The notes under the pieces are model-generated. The model worked only from the letters and a program-made list of their open reading frames with translations, was not told where the DNA came from and did not search any database. The translations under genes and the position numbers were made by a program. Below, one piece after another: positions 44,191-55,561 of a stretch of 64,000 nucleotides of DNA. Position 1 is the first letter of the stretch, and each line of letters opens with the position of its first letter. The stretch spans positions 36,075,882 to 36,139,881 of the forward strand of contig OV884059.1 of NCBI GenBank assembly GCA_930367215.1, read 5' to 3'. Source of the DNA: Pollenia angustigena (taxonomy: Eukaryota; Arthropoda; Insecta; Diptera; Polleniidae).

Positions 44191-45803
44191 CGTTATATAT
44201 TTCGTTTACAGTAACGATAGTTTTATTCTGTAAATTCTTTTTAACGATAGTATACTGCTGAATTTTTTTATTCATTTAATTTAATGTCTTGTAGCATTTC
44301 TGTCTTCAAAATATCAAAATACGCGAATGCCAAATACTCGAAAGCCATTTAAAACACTTTATCGATTTAATAAACACTTCGTTAATTATTAGCTCTGTTC
44401 CACATGCATAACGAAACAGTCCGAACTTGCACAAAGTTACCCAAAAGCGTTCCACATAACAATTTTTGTGCAATTAAGAGAGTAATTGAGAGAGTAATAT
44501 TTTTCATTTCCTGTACATATTTGCACGAACTTTTTCTTTGGTAAGTTCGGACAAGAAAAAACAATCAGCTGTTTGTGTTTACATATGAAGTGATAAATAA
44601 TTCAGGAAATTTACAAGCAAAAGAAAAAGTTTAGTTTTAATTAAAAAACCAAATTTAATGTTTTTGCAAAAAAATTAAAGTGGTAAAAACTTTATTGCAT
44701 ACATATTTCCCTTAATCTTTAATATAAAAAAACAAAATATAAAAAATTACAATGATGCAAATATTTTGGTTTTATAATGATATTACTTTTTAGCATCTAA
44801 AATCATGATATTTTGCATTTGCTCTTTTGCAAGACCATTTGCACCAAACACTGAACTCCGCTATTGTGAATAGATTTTTGCACTTGTTCATTGAACGATT
44901 GTTTATGCCACATTCTAAATTTAGTATCAGCGGCAGCATATAAGCGTGCATTTTCTGATGATATTGACAAGGAAAGGATAGAGGAACCCACTTCCGCAAA
45001 AGCATAGTAGAAAAGACGACTTCCTCTCAATTCCAGATTATTTTTAAACGAGTTTATAATATTTTCAAATATTCGTCAACAGGATTAAAAAACAACAAGA
45101 AAAACTGTAATTTCTTCCACTTCTTCATTTATCATTGGCCAAAAAAACTGTTTCTTTTACTGCATTAAATGTAAACAGAGGCTGCCAAAAGCGAAAAGTT
45201 TCACAGATATTTTCGTTTTTTGTTTGGCAGTTTTTGGTTTCGCCTGCAGTTTTTTAAAACTTGGTTGTCACGTCAAGAAGTAATCAACAGAATTTTGGAA
45301 CAGTGGGAGCCCACTCCATTATTATTTTACTCCGAATTATTTTGAAGGAGATTTTACAAGAGCTTAATACAATTTTTTTTATATTCGGACTTTCTACTAC
45401 TCCTTTCCTGGGGGGTTACCGCGTATTTCGATTCGAAAGAAATCATTTACGGATTCGAACAATTTGTACTGTGTATTACGATTTTCGTAATATTTGTTTC
45501 GAATAAACGGACGTTTTTCACACTTTGCGAAATATTCGTAAATTTTTCACAAAAAAGAAGATAGATTAAAAAAAAGTGTTCGAAAACGCTCTCTGGCGGC
45601 AATCAAAAAGAAAAATAAATGGATTTCTCGACCCTAAAAATCGCATGATACAGGTCTGGCTAGACCAAATACAATTTTTTTGCCTCTATTCTTGAATTTT
45701 TTTGAAAATGTAATTTCAACTAATTGTAGTGGGGAATGTAAGATGGGATAAACCCACTGTTTATTGTAGATGTGTTTTGTTTAAACTTTGATATTGTTAC
45801 AAG
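44191..45803. other. No certain gene; one unknown minus-strand frame
   Basis: 44400-44600 is an old repeat with inverted GTTCGGAC/GTCCGAAC phrases. The rest is AT-rich, except for the frame at 44803-45030. Confidence 0.4.
44803..45030 (-). CDS. Unrecognised open frame (about 75 codons)
   Basis: Reads MRGSRLFYYAFAEVGSSILS ... LYAAADTKFRMWHKQSFNEQ ... VQCLVQMVLQKSKCKIS. The composition is balanced and helical, unlike the surrounding AT-rich noise frames, and the local base content is higher in GC. No splice site pair or domain could be assigned. It may be an exon of an undescribed gene or an accessory transposon protein, or chance. Confidence 0.25.
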   Translation of the reverse strand: MRGSRLFYYAFAEVGSSILSLSISSENARLYAAADTKFRMWHKQSFNEQVQKSIHNSGVQCLVQMVLQKSKCKIS

Positions 45804-45926
45804 TACAATCAAAGTCCGGTTTAACGATTGATATAATGTTCAGACCTTTCGTTATACCGAGATATTCGTTATATCGATCAGTAATTTTTTGGTACACAAT
45901 TTGAATCAAAATTTAATTGTATTTAT

Positions 45927-46146
45927 CAGCCATGTCACTGTGTACAATTCCGTTCGGAAACGGAATTATTTGGTGCTTCAGAAAATGACCGTAAAAGATT
46001 TCGGAATGAAACCATTTTTGTTTTCATGCACGGAATGGGAGTTTTCTGTATCTGAAAGGTCAAAAAACTATTAAAATACACATTCTATCAATAAACAAAT
46101 TTGTTTTCTTCAATTCCGAACGGAATTGTACTCTGTGACATGGCTG
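45927..46146. mobile_element. MITE with CAGCCATGTCAC ends
   Basis: Inverted ends of about 33 bp, including ACAATTCCGTTCGGAA. TAT on both sides (45924-45926, 46147-46149). Non-coding. Confidence 0.82.
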
Positions 46147-46236
46147 TATAATTTAGTCTAGAAATAAAATTTTAATTGATATTTTCACGTTTATTTAAGA
46201 ATTTTTTTTATTTCTAATAATTAATTTCATTAAAAA

Positions 46237-46532
46237 TCATAAAATTGCATTTCTTGTTAAATTCTGTTCGCTTATTAGGTTATGGAAATGATTTTTAAAA
46301 GGCTCCACTAAATCTTGTCGAGCTGAAAGTGTTTCGCCAGTTTGCTTTAGCAACCTGATTCCATATATTTTCTTAAAACGTGATAGCCAGCCATCACTTA
46401 CGTGTATAAGATACATATTGAAGATTGTGGTATTCCATATTTTTGGGATATTACTGAAAGATTTACACCTTTCTTAAACTCTTCTAAAATCTTTAATTTT
46501 TTATCAAAAGAGATTTGACATCTCGTTTTCAC
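46237..46532 (-). pseudogene. Tigger transposase, DNA-binding part
   Basis: Reads KTRCQISFDKKLKILEEFKK, NLSVISQKYGIPQSSI (Psq-type HTH), then after a deletion and frame change DGWLSRFKKIYGIRLLKQTG and ETLSARQDLVEPF (CENP-B-type second DNA-binding domain). It ends before the DDE catalytic domain. The start codon region reads GTG; an ATG is lost. Confidence 0.78.
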
Positions 46533-47061
46533 AATGAACCAAACCAAACTACTAAAACTTTAACGAAAAAAAGCAACGCATCACACGTGTTCTTCAATAA
46601 AAAGCAAAGAAACCCAAAACACACAAAAATCTAACGGTTCTGTAACGATTTTTTTATTTTGCTTTTTCATTCGTTAAATAGGAATTATTTTATTTTGCCA
46701 TTCGCTATATAAGGTAGTTAATGTAAAAATTTGGCCATTCGTTATATGGGATATTCGTTAAACTGCGTATTCGTTATACCGGGCTTTGACTGTAGAACTA
46801 TTGCTTATAAGTCTTATACGTTTAACAGTTTTATTTGGTTTAATATCTTTAGTTTTTCTAAAATCTTTATGGATGAAGTTTCCTGATGATCTGGCCTAAG
46901 CAACCAGTGAAATGCGCATAGGAATAGCTTATCCCATCAACAATAAATTTCAAGTGTTTTTATCAAGAATAAAAACTGGGAATTAAGCACGGATAACAAA
47001 ATCTTTTGTTTTTATAGAAAATTGTAACAACATTTCAGTAATTAAAAAATTATATATATTT

Positions 47062-47070
47062 TTATTTATT
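47062..47070 (-). promoter_or_regulatory. Probable polyadenylation signal of tsg
   Basis: Two overlapping AATAAA copies on the minus strand, about 120 bp after the tsg stop codon. Confidence 0.5.
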
Positions 47071-47190
47071 CCTAATACACATATACTAACCATAGGTAAA
47101 TTCTAAATTAACGAACATACATAAATTCTATGTACGTATGTTTATAAATGGCTACTAAATGACAAAACTACAAATATATTTAAAATACGT

Positions 47191-47383
47191 TCAATAGTTG
47201 GTATTTACAGAACCATCGAATGGTCCCATATTATCCCCATAGTCTTGCATATCTTCGTCTAATGCATCATCAAATTCTTCAGCCAAGTCTTTGGATTCGG
47301 GACAATTTCTACAACGGCTTTCATTAACGCCATAGTTTATACATGTTGATCCCACGCATTCACAGCAACCGTCGTGAAACCAT
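47191..47383 (-). CDS. tsg: Twisted gastrulation, last coding exon
   Basis: After the acceptor TTTCTAG (47390-47384) the frame gives WFHDGCCECVGSTCINYG, VNESRCRNCPES and an acidic tail ending PFDGSVNTNY, stop at 47191. The Cys pattern WFHDGCCECxGxxC...C is the hallmark of the C-terminal cysteine-rich domain of Tsg, a secreted protein that binds BMP/Dpp together with Sog/chordin and tunes dorsal patterning. One base at the exon start completes an Arg codon from the previous exon. The upstream intron is about 6 kb and full of transposons. Confidence 0.95.
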
Positions 47384-47533
47384 CTAGAAAATAATAAAAA
47401 ATGTTTTTAAATATAAATACAAAATACTTATGTATATACATATTGTTGGAGCGAAGAATATTCGGATTCGTTTTTGTGAACTTTTCGCTGATTTTTGCTA
47501 TTTGCATTTGCTAAAATGCATGCAAATATTTAA

Positions 47534-48161
47534 CCCTTATGTGTGTGGAAAAAAAAACACCTTCTATAGGGTGGATAGGTACCTGGGTACCTTCATGCAA
47601 ATTGTATGAGAAATCTAATTTTTTTCTTGTATTGTACAAACAATCGATGGTTAATGATATAATATTAGAATTTTACTCTGGTTTTCTTCTTTTCATATAT
47701 TTTTTAAAATTCTACACTCAAAAAAAAAATTTGGAATATAAAACACCTTCTATAGGGTGGATAGGTACCTGGGTACCTTCATGGAAATTGTATGAGAAAT
47801 CTAATTTTTTGTCTTGTATCGTACAAACAATCAATGGTTAATGAAATAATATTAGAATTTTACTCTGGTTTTCTCCTTTTCATATATTTTTTAAAATCCT
47901 GCACCCAAAAAAAAAAAATTTGTAATATAAAACGTATACAGGTACCCAGGTACCTATTCACCCTATTAAGGGTGCAAAAAGCCAATTGGTATGCCACGCC
48001 CCCCCAAACTCATATTGTATATAAACACCTATGAAAATATAATAATAACAAAAAGTTAGGAGTTCTCATGAAATTGTAGAATTGTAGACTAAAATCTTAT
48101 ATAAAAAATTTCGATTTGAAAACGCAATAGGTACACAGGTACCTGTCCACACACATAAGGG
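47534..48161. mobile_element. piggyBac-type non-autonomous element
   Basis: Inverted ends CCCTTATGTGTGTGGA, 16 bp, flanked by TTAA (47530-47533, 48162-48165), the exact target of piggyBac. A roughly 190-bp internal duplication contains the palindrome GGTACCTGGGTACC. It lies in the tsg intron. No transposase. Confidence 0.88.
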
Positions 48162-48237
48162 TTAAAGCGAATAGCTAATGATAACAATATCATCTGAAAA
48201 CTTTTTAAGAAAAAAAATTGTAACAAACGTCAAAAAT

Positions 48238-48419
48238 GGTGGTCTTATTTTGAAAACGTTTTACAACACTGTAAAATATTTTAACGTTGTGTCAAAAATT
48301 CAAACAAATATTTGATTTTGATTTTATATTAAATTGTGTTTTTTTGAAATGTTATAACTTAAAAAAGTTTTAAATTTCACAATTTTTATCGAAAATTCAC
48401 CTGGTGTAAATTCGCCTTG
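48238..48419. mobile_element. hAT-like MITE (CAAGGCGAATT family), copy 3, left end lost
   Basis: Begins inside the family at GGTGGTCTTATTTTGAAAAC and ends AATTCGCCTTG. No target duplication can be tested. Confidence 0.65.
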
Positions 48420-48744
48420 ATCCTCTAGTTTCCATATTTTTTTATTGGATTTTCATAACTAGAACCTTTCTGGAGGGCTTGTAAAATTATCCTGTTAACG
48501 CCACCGCGTGATGGCGCTTATCCAGTTTGCTAAAAAACTATACCAATTTGCAATTATTTGAAACTTTTCGAGATTGGTATGTTTACAAAAAATTAAGAAA
48601 CCTCCCTTCTAAACAAAATTGTAAAACATAATACAACAGAAAAATAACGGTAAATTTTTGGATTGGCAAAAAATGAAAAAGTCGTAGAATAACTATTGTT
48701 ATTTTTCGCGAAAAGTCGATTTTGTTATATTGCTAATTATACAT

Positions 48745-49450
48745 AACAAGCTGGCCCGGCAAACGTTGTTTTGCCACATAACTTATTTCTTTCAGATGTT
48801 ACAGTGTCTGGAAGCCAAATTTTAAGAAAAATTTATAGGCTATAGTTCTTTCCAGATGTTAAACTATTTGCCTGCCCAATTTCAAGAAAATTAATTGATT
48901 AGTTAAGAGTATATAGGAGGCGAAGCTTTTACCCCTGTTTCACTATTTAATGCCCTGTCCTCTTTCCGATGTTACAGTGTATGCATGCCAAATTTTAAGA
49001 AAAACGGTTGATTAGTAAAGAAGATAGAGGGAGGGGGAGCTTTTACCCCTCTTGCTTTATTTCACGCCCTAAATAATAAAAACTTTAGGGTATAGTTCTT
49101 TCCAACTGTAACACTATTTGCGTCCGAAATTTCAAAAAAATCGGTTGACTAGTTACGAAGATATAGGGAGGGGGAGCTTTTAGCTCTATTTCACACCCTA
49201 TTCCCTATTCTCTTTCAGATGTTACATTGTCTGCACGCCAAGTTTTAAGAAAACCGGTTGATTAGTTTAGAAGATTGGGAAGTGGGAGCTTTTATCCCTA
49301 TTGCAATATTTTGCGGCCTCTAACGATATAAAATACACTTTACGACCTATTCACATACCTAACAAATACACATAAAAAATTTCATAAAAATCGGTCAAGC
49401 CGTTTCGGAGGAGATCAAAATGGAGGGCATTTTGTTGATATTTGTATGGG
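48745..49450 (+). repeat. Interspersed repeat with GGCCCGGCAAACGTTG start
   Basis: Starts CAAGCTGGCCCGGCAAACG and ends near ATCGGTCAAGCCGTTTCGG. Five diverged internal copies of TTTCAGATGTTACAGTGT (about 48790, 48850, 48960, 49100, 49210). The same family lies inverted at 51507-53030. Class uncertain (Helentron- or SINE-like). Confidence 0.5.
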
Positions 49451-49674
49451 AATATAAATATGTATATGTTTCAGAATGAATGCAGTGTTCACTAAAATGG
49501 CTATAACTCATGAACCAATACACATTTTAAGACCGTTGATACATAAAAACCTTCGTATTGACGTCACCTTCCACGTGAACTTTGCTTCACGCATTACAGA
49601 GAACATCAATTACTCACACAATGCAAGTTTTTTTTATATATACATATGTATAAAGATAAGAAAATTAAATTTTA

Positions 49675-50197
49675 AATTGAAGCACAGCCGCGAATAACGT
49701 TTTAAGTTACAAAATAATTTTTTTTCAGGAGAGCAAAAAAAACGTTTTTAACAGGCAAGATTATTAATTTTTTATTTTTTTTTTAGATTATTAAAAATAA
49801 TGACAATAAAAATTTTTATGCAAAATATCAACAAATTTTAAACTTAAATTACATGCGAATTTACATTTTATAACTTTTTTTTAGTGGAAAAAAGTTTCAT
49901 ATCCACAATCACGATGCCATTTAAAACGTTCTTCCACTACACAAAGCATCATGACCGATGGCTTTTAAAACGTTTTTCCACGTTTAAAACTATTTACTTT
50001 GTATCCTTTTTAAGTAACTTACAACGTTATTCCACTAGCTGACTCTTTGTATGCCCTCTTTAAAGGCTTTGAGGTGCATAATTTTGGGTGATTTGAGGTT
50101 TAAATAGTGTACGAGAGTAAGGTTAACGGTTATCTGCAAAAAAGCAGTTTTTGCAAAAAGTGGCTTTTACAACGTTATTCGCGGCTCTGCTTCAATT
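49675..50197. mobile_element. Inverted-repeat element with ACGTTATTCGCGG ends
   Basis: Ends AATTGAAGCASAGCCGCG with AATAACGTT, 27 bp with one mismatch. AACGTTWTTCCAC motifs recur four times inside the right half. Target duplication not seen. Non-coding. Confidence 0.65.
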
Positions 50198-50536
50198 GTC
50201 AAAAAAAAAAAAAATTTGTCTAAAATGAATTTAAAAAAAATTACATTTACTGCCTGTTCAACAATTTCGAACGTTAGAAAATTATTATGAACAACATTTT
50301 AAAAATATTTTCCATATAAAATTCTAAAAAAAGAAACAGCGATAGAATTTAAATTAACTTTATAAAATATTACATAAAATATAATAAAAAAAATTAAAAG
50401 GAGTGTACTGGTGTGGTACCAGATTCTCCCATTTTCAAAAACGAGCGTAAAAAATTATTTTTTTCAATCGCACAAAGGAGTCAAAAAATTCTCAAATATG
50501 ATCAATAATTTCATAAAATGCTGACTGGGTACATAT

Positions 50537-51498
50537 TAGGGATGCCAAACGAAAAATACCGAATCCCGAAATCCCGGGATTTACAGAATTTTAAAAATAT
50601 GTATATCAACTTCTATGCACAAAATGTTCGTTTTTATTGAAATTTTATACTCTATCCAAAAAAAATTATTAAAAGTTATATTTTTTATTGCAAATAATTC
50701 TTATTTCTGAGTTGAATTTTTTTTTTGGCACACAAAGATTAGTTAAATTTTTTATTTTTTGCTTGTTATACTATTGCTTCATAAAAACGTTTATTTTTAT
50801 ATTTTAAGGTAAAAAGCAATTCGAAGATTCACATTTTAAGCCTTTTTTACAATTATACATATTTAGCAAGGTAAGCTTGGGCTTAAGACATAATACCAAC
50901 ATAATAATGGTTATTGTCAACCAAGAAATAAAAACTATTCACGATCCAATTTCAGTATTTTTTAGAAAAATATTATTTAGAAAGAATACAAGTTTCCGGT
51001 CAAATAATAATAAAAAAAAATTTAAATTTGCTTAAAAAACATACGTTATATAAGACAATATTTCATAAACATATAAAAACTATCTGACGTATTCATGAAA
51101 AAAAAATTATTTAAACTTGAAATCGGTTTTTAGAAACATTTGTATGAAAAGTTTGTTTTAAAACAAATTGCAACCGAACTTAAATTATTGATTATGAATC
51201 TCGCAGTAATTATATGTATATCAGTACCCTGGAGGTGTACTGTACTATGCCGACTTAGTGTTACTACGATTAGGGAGTACCATTTGCCGTGTATTAATGT
51301 CGTCACAAATTAAAAAATTTTCAACAAAAATACGATTAAACAATTTAATAATTATATGAATAGAATTGTCACATTTTGTTTTATTTTGTTTTATTATTCA
51401 TAAAATAAATTGTTTTGTTATCCCGGGATTTCGGGATCGGTATTTCTAAAATCCCGAATCCTTGGATTTTCGAAAATCAGTCAAGATTGGCATCCCTT
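50537..51498. mobile_element. hAT element (TAGGGATGCCAA ends)
   Basis: Ends TAGGGATGCCAA and inverse of AAGGGATGCCAA. Flanks GTACATAT / GTACATCT, one mismatch. TCCCGGGATTTCGGGAT motifs at both ends. No transposase. Confidence 0.85.
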
Positions 51499-51506
51499 GT
51501 ACATCT

Positions 51507-53030
51507 ATTTATTTATATACATATATATAAAACAGGATGTGTGTATGTGTGTATGTATGTATGTAACGTATGGACTCCAAAACGGCTGGGCCGATTTTGA
51601 TCTTGTGAAGTCTAATTTTTGATTTTCGGTCTGCGGGCGGAGGGGCGTGGCAAAATCCAATTTTCATATTGCACCACCAATGACATCTATATAATTTGGA
51701 CGATTTTTTCTTTAAAATGATCGCCATGGTCCAACTTTGATTTATACGAAAAGAAAATTTTGCCCCGCCCACTTTTACACCCAATTTTTTGAGAATTACC
51801 TATAATCAGAAAGCGGCTCCATCGATTTGACAAATTTTTCTTTCAAATGTTCGTATTAATCCATTTTAAGTTTTCATCGAAAGAAAAATTTACCAAGCCT
51901 ACTTTTACGCCCACTTTTTCTATTAAGCGCATAACTTGAGAACGGCTTGACCGATTTGGACGATTTTTCTTTAAAATTATTGCCATGGTCCAACTTAGGT
52001 TTTAACGGAAATAAAATTTTGCCCCGCCCACTTTTTTCGATTTACCTAAAATCAAAAAACAGCTCCATCGATTTGACTTATTTTTCTTTTAAATGTTCGT
52101 ATTAATCCATTTTACGTTTTCATCGAAAGAAAAATGTACCACGCCCACTTTTTCATCGCCATGGTCAAACTTAGGTTTTTACGGAAAGAAAATTTTTCCT
52201 TGCCCACTTTAATGCCCACTTTTTTCGATTTGCCTAAAATCAGAAAACGGCTCCATCGATTTGACTAATTTTTCTTTAACGGATTTTTTTGGACTGGACA
52301 ACCAGTGTTGCCATTAGGATACGAAATATACATTTTTCGTATCTTTTGAAGGCTTCACGTACCATGTATAATCCTGACATTGTTCGTATCTTTTGAATCT
52401 GTATGCAAAACTTACTTAAACTTATTAAGACTGATCGTCGAAACCGACTCAATACTTATACAATAGCAGCTTTGATAATGGTGAAAGAAAACATTAAGGA
52501 CGTTTCAACATACGATTCACCTAAATCTTTGAATACAAGTTGTGCGAAGTTGTTCGGAGGAAATATGAACATCTCTTATTTTTTAGGAAATTTATATGTA
52601 ATTTTTTGATATACTCGACTTGGTATTAACGCCTTAACTCGTATATTAATTTTTACAAAAATGAATTTGTTTCGATAACATCTAAAGATAGTTACATATA
52701 ATTAATTTTAATGTTTGCTTGTTGTATTTTTAAAAATTACATACCATATATTTATGACTTAAATAAATATAAAAATTAATTTATATGATATCATTTTCTT
52801 TACAATATTTATTTAATATGAAGTAAAAATGTAATGTTAGTAATGTTAAACGTTGAAAATGGACTTACAATTTTTTCAAAATGTATCTTTTTGGGAAAAA
52901 GTGTATTTTTTTCAAAATGTATTTTTTTGGGAAAAAGTGTATCTTTTTGGAAACTAAAATGTATCTTTCTCGAAATTTCACTGGCAACACTGTGGACAAC
53001 GTCTGTCGGGTCAGCTAGTACACATATATA
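51507..53030 (-). repeat. Interspersed repeat, inverted copy, split by a hAT
   Basis: On the minus strand starts CTAGCTGACCCGACAGACG (like 48750), includes roughly 200-bp internal repeats with GGGCGGGGCAAAATTTT, and ends in a (CATA)n run near 51545. The hAT at 52303-52992 interrupts it. Confidence 0.55.
52303..52992. mobile_element. 690-bp hAT element with transposase tail
   Basis: Ends CAGTGTTGCCA / TGGCAACACTG; perfect duplication TGGACAAC (52295-52302, 52993-53000). The frame at 52415-52500 reads LIKTDRRNRLNTYTIAALIM, the end of a hAT dimerisation domain, so it is an internal-deletion product of an autonomous hAT. The right end has three copies of ATGTATCTTTTTGGGA-like phrases. Confidence 0.9.
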
Positions 53031-53347
53031 GAAAATGTGTATTTATATTATTATTAAACATAAAAAAATTTATTTGCATAAGAATATTCAACATATTTTA
53101 CTTTTCGCACTCGCAAAAATTTTATTTGATTAATTGCATTCGCATTCGCAAAACTTATATTTGCCGGGCCCCTAAAATATATTTATATATGTATTAAACA
53201 TTAAATTTTAACATTGCTCGTTTTGCTATTTAACAGTTTAAGCAATAGGTATTCTTAGGAGAAAAAAAAAAAACAGAAAAGCGAGTGATTTTAAGCAATT
53301 ATATGTAGATTCGAACTTATCATCACAAACATAAATTAATCCTTTAC

Positions 53348-53492
53348 CTATAACTACTTGCACCAGTACTCTGACAGCTTTGTCTGCACTTATTCCAGGA
53401 AGTGCACTGATCCAAATATATAACAGTACAGTTGACAGTTATCATGTTATCTCTTTCTTTTAAAGCTTCATCCAAGTTTTTATCATTAGTTC
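53348..53492 (-). CDS. tsg: Twisted gastrulation, penultimate coding exon
   Basis: Acceptor TTATCCAG (53500-53493), donor TATAG|GTAAAG. Encodes TNDKNLDEALKERDN, then VNCTVIYLDQCTSWNKC and RQSCQSTGASSYR, part of the C-terminal Cys-rich domain with a likely N-glycosylation site (NCT). Phases fit both neighbours. Confidence 0.95.
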
Positions 53493-53550
53493 CTGGATAA
53501 AAAGAAAATTAAAAGAAAGTTTTATTTAAATGCTTAAGTTTATAACTCAC

Positions 53551-53757
53551 TAAAATAGTTCAGGTCTTTTTCCAGTTTCGGACCAGATAACACAGTATCG
53601 AAATCTACTTGGAATGTGAATATATTCCAATTATAATCAAGATCATCTGCCGGTGATGATACCAAAACATTAAACAGCTCCGGAACTCCCTCAAAATCTT
53701 CTACATGTGATTTCTTTGATAAAGAGTTTCTAGTGTCATTTGGTCTAGGGCACAATT
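53551..53757 (-). CDS. tsg: Twisted gastrulation, internal coding exon
   Basis: Acceptor TTTCAG (53763-53758), donor TTTTA|GTGAGT. Reads LCPRPNDTRNSLSKKSHVED, FEGVPELFNVLVSSPADDLD, YNWNIFTFQVDFD and GPKLEKDLNYF, the conserved middle region of Tsg. The exon with the signal peptide and the N-terminal BMP-binding Cys-rich domain is not in the window and must lie beyond 64000 or be hidden. The gene is distinguished from its paralogues only by overall likeness. Confidence 0.94.
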
Positions 53758-54019
53758 CTGAAATGCATATTAAATAAAAGAAATCATTAAATAAATACAT
53801 TCTAAAAATCCTTCCAGTTGTTCTTTAAAGCAAATCTTAAGTAATATAATAAATATAATTTTTAAAGTGCCCAAAATTCCCCTTTTATCCCCTTATGGAC
53901 CCATATATTCGAAATGTTTTGTGATAAACTGACATAGATATTTTCATAAAAGTTTACATCAAAACTAGCCGTTCCCGCCGTTAACCTTTTTGTTCCGTCC
54001 CAGTCGTAACAATTATAGA
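53758..54019 (-). other. tsg intron sequence
   Basis: AT-rich, no exon or repeat recognised. Confidence 0.5.
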
Positions 54020-54780
54020 TAAAAACAAGTTAGAGTGCTATATTCGGCTGTGCCGAATCTTTGATACCCTCCACCGACAGTTCGAATGTTTAAGGAGTAA
54101 TATCTGTATGATGTTATTATTATCTTAAACTGTGACGATTTGTTATTAATTATGGTTTTAGGCGACTAAACTGTTTTCCGGTATATATGGGGCCTAGGTA
54201 AATTAAGGACCGATCATCACGAAATTTCACAGCGTCATTTCAAGTCCTTTAAAACTGTGACGTACCAATTTCTGCTATGATAGCATTATTAATTATGGCT
54301 TTAGGTGTACTAAACTGTTTTCCGGGAGTAGGGTTTCTATGGGGCCTGGGGTAAATTATGTTCCGATCTTCAAGAAATTTCACGGTATCATTTATAGTCC
54401 TATAAAACCGTGACGAGCCAAAATTTTTATTTGCATTATTTTTTACGGTTTTAGGCGTACTTAACTGTTTTCCGGTAGTAGGGTTTATATGGGGCCTAAG
54501 GTATATTATGGACCGATCGTCACGAAATTTCACAATGTTATTTTTAGTCCAAAAAAACTGTGACGTACCAAATTTTGTTACGCTAGCGTTATTTTTTACG
54601 GTTTTATGCGTACTAAACTGTTTTCCGGGAGTAGTGTTTATATGGGGCTTAGGGTAAATTATGGACGGATCTTCACGAAATTTAACAGCGTGATTTCCAG
54701 TCAAATAAAACAAATTTTTGCAAAATCTTATCTCATTCCGTGCCTTGTTCCAGCATGTATGTTATTTTTTGTAACAAAAT
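54020..54780. repeat. Interspersed repeat with four roughly 145-bp internal units
   Basis: Begins CAAGTTAGAGTGCTATATTC and the hairpin ATTCGGCTGTGCCGAAT (cf. 29060). The phrase ACTGTTTTCCGG recurs at about 54178, 54313, 54463 and 54617. The long minus-strand open frame here (54713-54249) only reflects the repeats. Confidence 0.6.
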
Positions 54781-55439
54781 TATCAACTTTTTAAGGTGGT
54801 GACTCCACATTTTGATTCATAGCTCTGGTCCTGCTGAACCGATTTTGCTGGATTTCAATCCCAAACTGCTTAGGATAACTACAAGCAATTTGGCACCAAG
54901 TTTGTTCATTGTTTGCTCTTAACTAGGGAATGGTAAGTAGATGCAATCGATTTTCGAATTTTCGACTTTTTTATTTCCATTTTTAAAATAAATTTATCGT
55001 ACCTTAAAATTGATTAATCGAACCTTAAATCGTTTAAGAATAATTTAGAGACCTTGTTTATAAAAAAATAAGTAAACATTAATTAATAACATTAACAAAA
55101 AAAACTGAATATACAAACAAGTAAAGTTGCGAAAGACGGTTGTCAGATCTCACAATATTGCCAGTTATATGTGCTAAAAATATCTTGCAGGAATGTGAAT
55201 TGGCAATTTTGGTTTGACAACGTTGTTAGAAAAAGCATTTTCAGTTCAACTGAATGATTCACTAAAGGTGCTTTTACAAGATCTGTATTTAGCAGTGTAC
55301 TTGTCATATTTCCCACTTCAAAAATCATACATGTCGTGTTAACGCAAAAAAAAATTTGCTTCTGTAAATGTCAGATGGAATTAGCAGTGTAGAATGTTTC
55401 AATTAGAGCGTGTTCTATTTTGACGTGGGCCAAGATAGC
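54781..55439. other. No gene seen
   Basis: The first 130 bp look like the tail of the repeat before it. The rest is AT-rich without structure that I could assign. Confidence 0.4.
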
Positions 55440-55561
55440 GTCGAATTTGGGAATTTAAGAACCGGGAAAACAAAATACCCAAATTCGGGTCTTTTGCAGA
55501 ATTAGAACAAAAAGTTAGCGTCAAATTTCAGAATTTATGGGGATTTCCAAAAGTAAAAAAC

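Larger units (their letters stand above)
45806..46792 (-). mobile_element. Tigger-type element, internally deleted
   Basis: Inverted ends CAATCAAAGTCCGG and CAGTCAAAGCCCGG; TA on both sides (45804-45805, 46793-46794). TTCGTTATA motifs repeat near both ends. It keeps a 5' piece of its transposase gene. It carries a MITE at 45927-46146. Confidence 0.85.

Noticed and set aside
54249..54713. 154-codon minus-strand open frame
   Set aside because: It merely follows four roughly 145-bp repeat units in an interspersed repeat; the protein is an artefact of the repeat.
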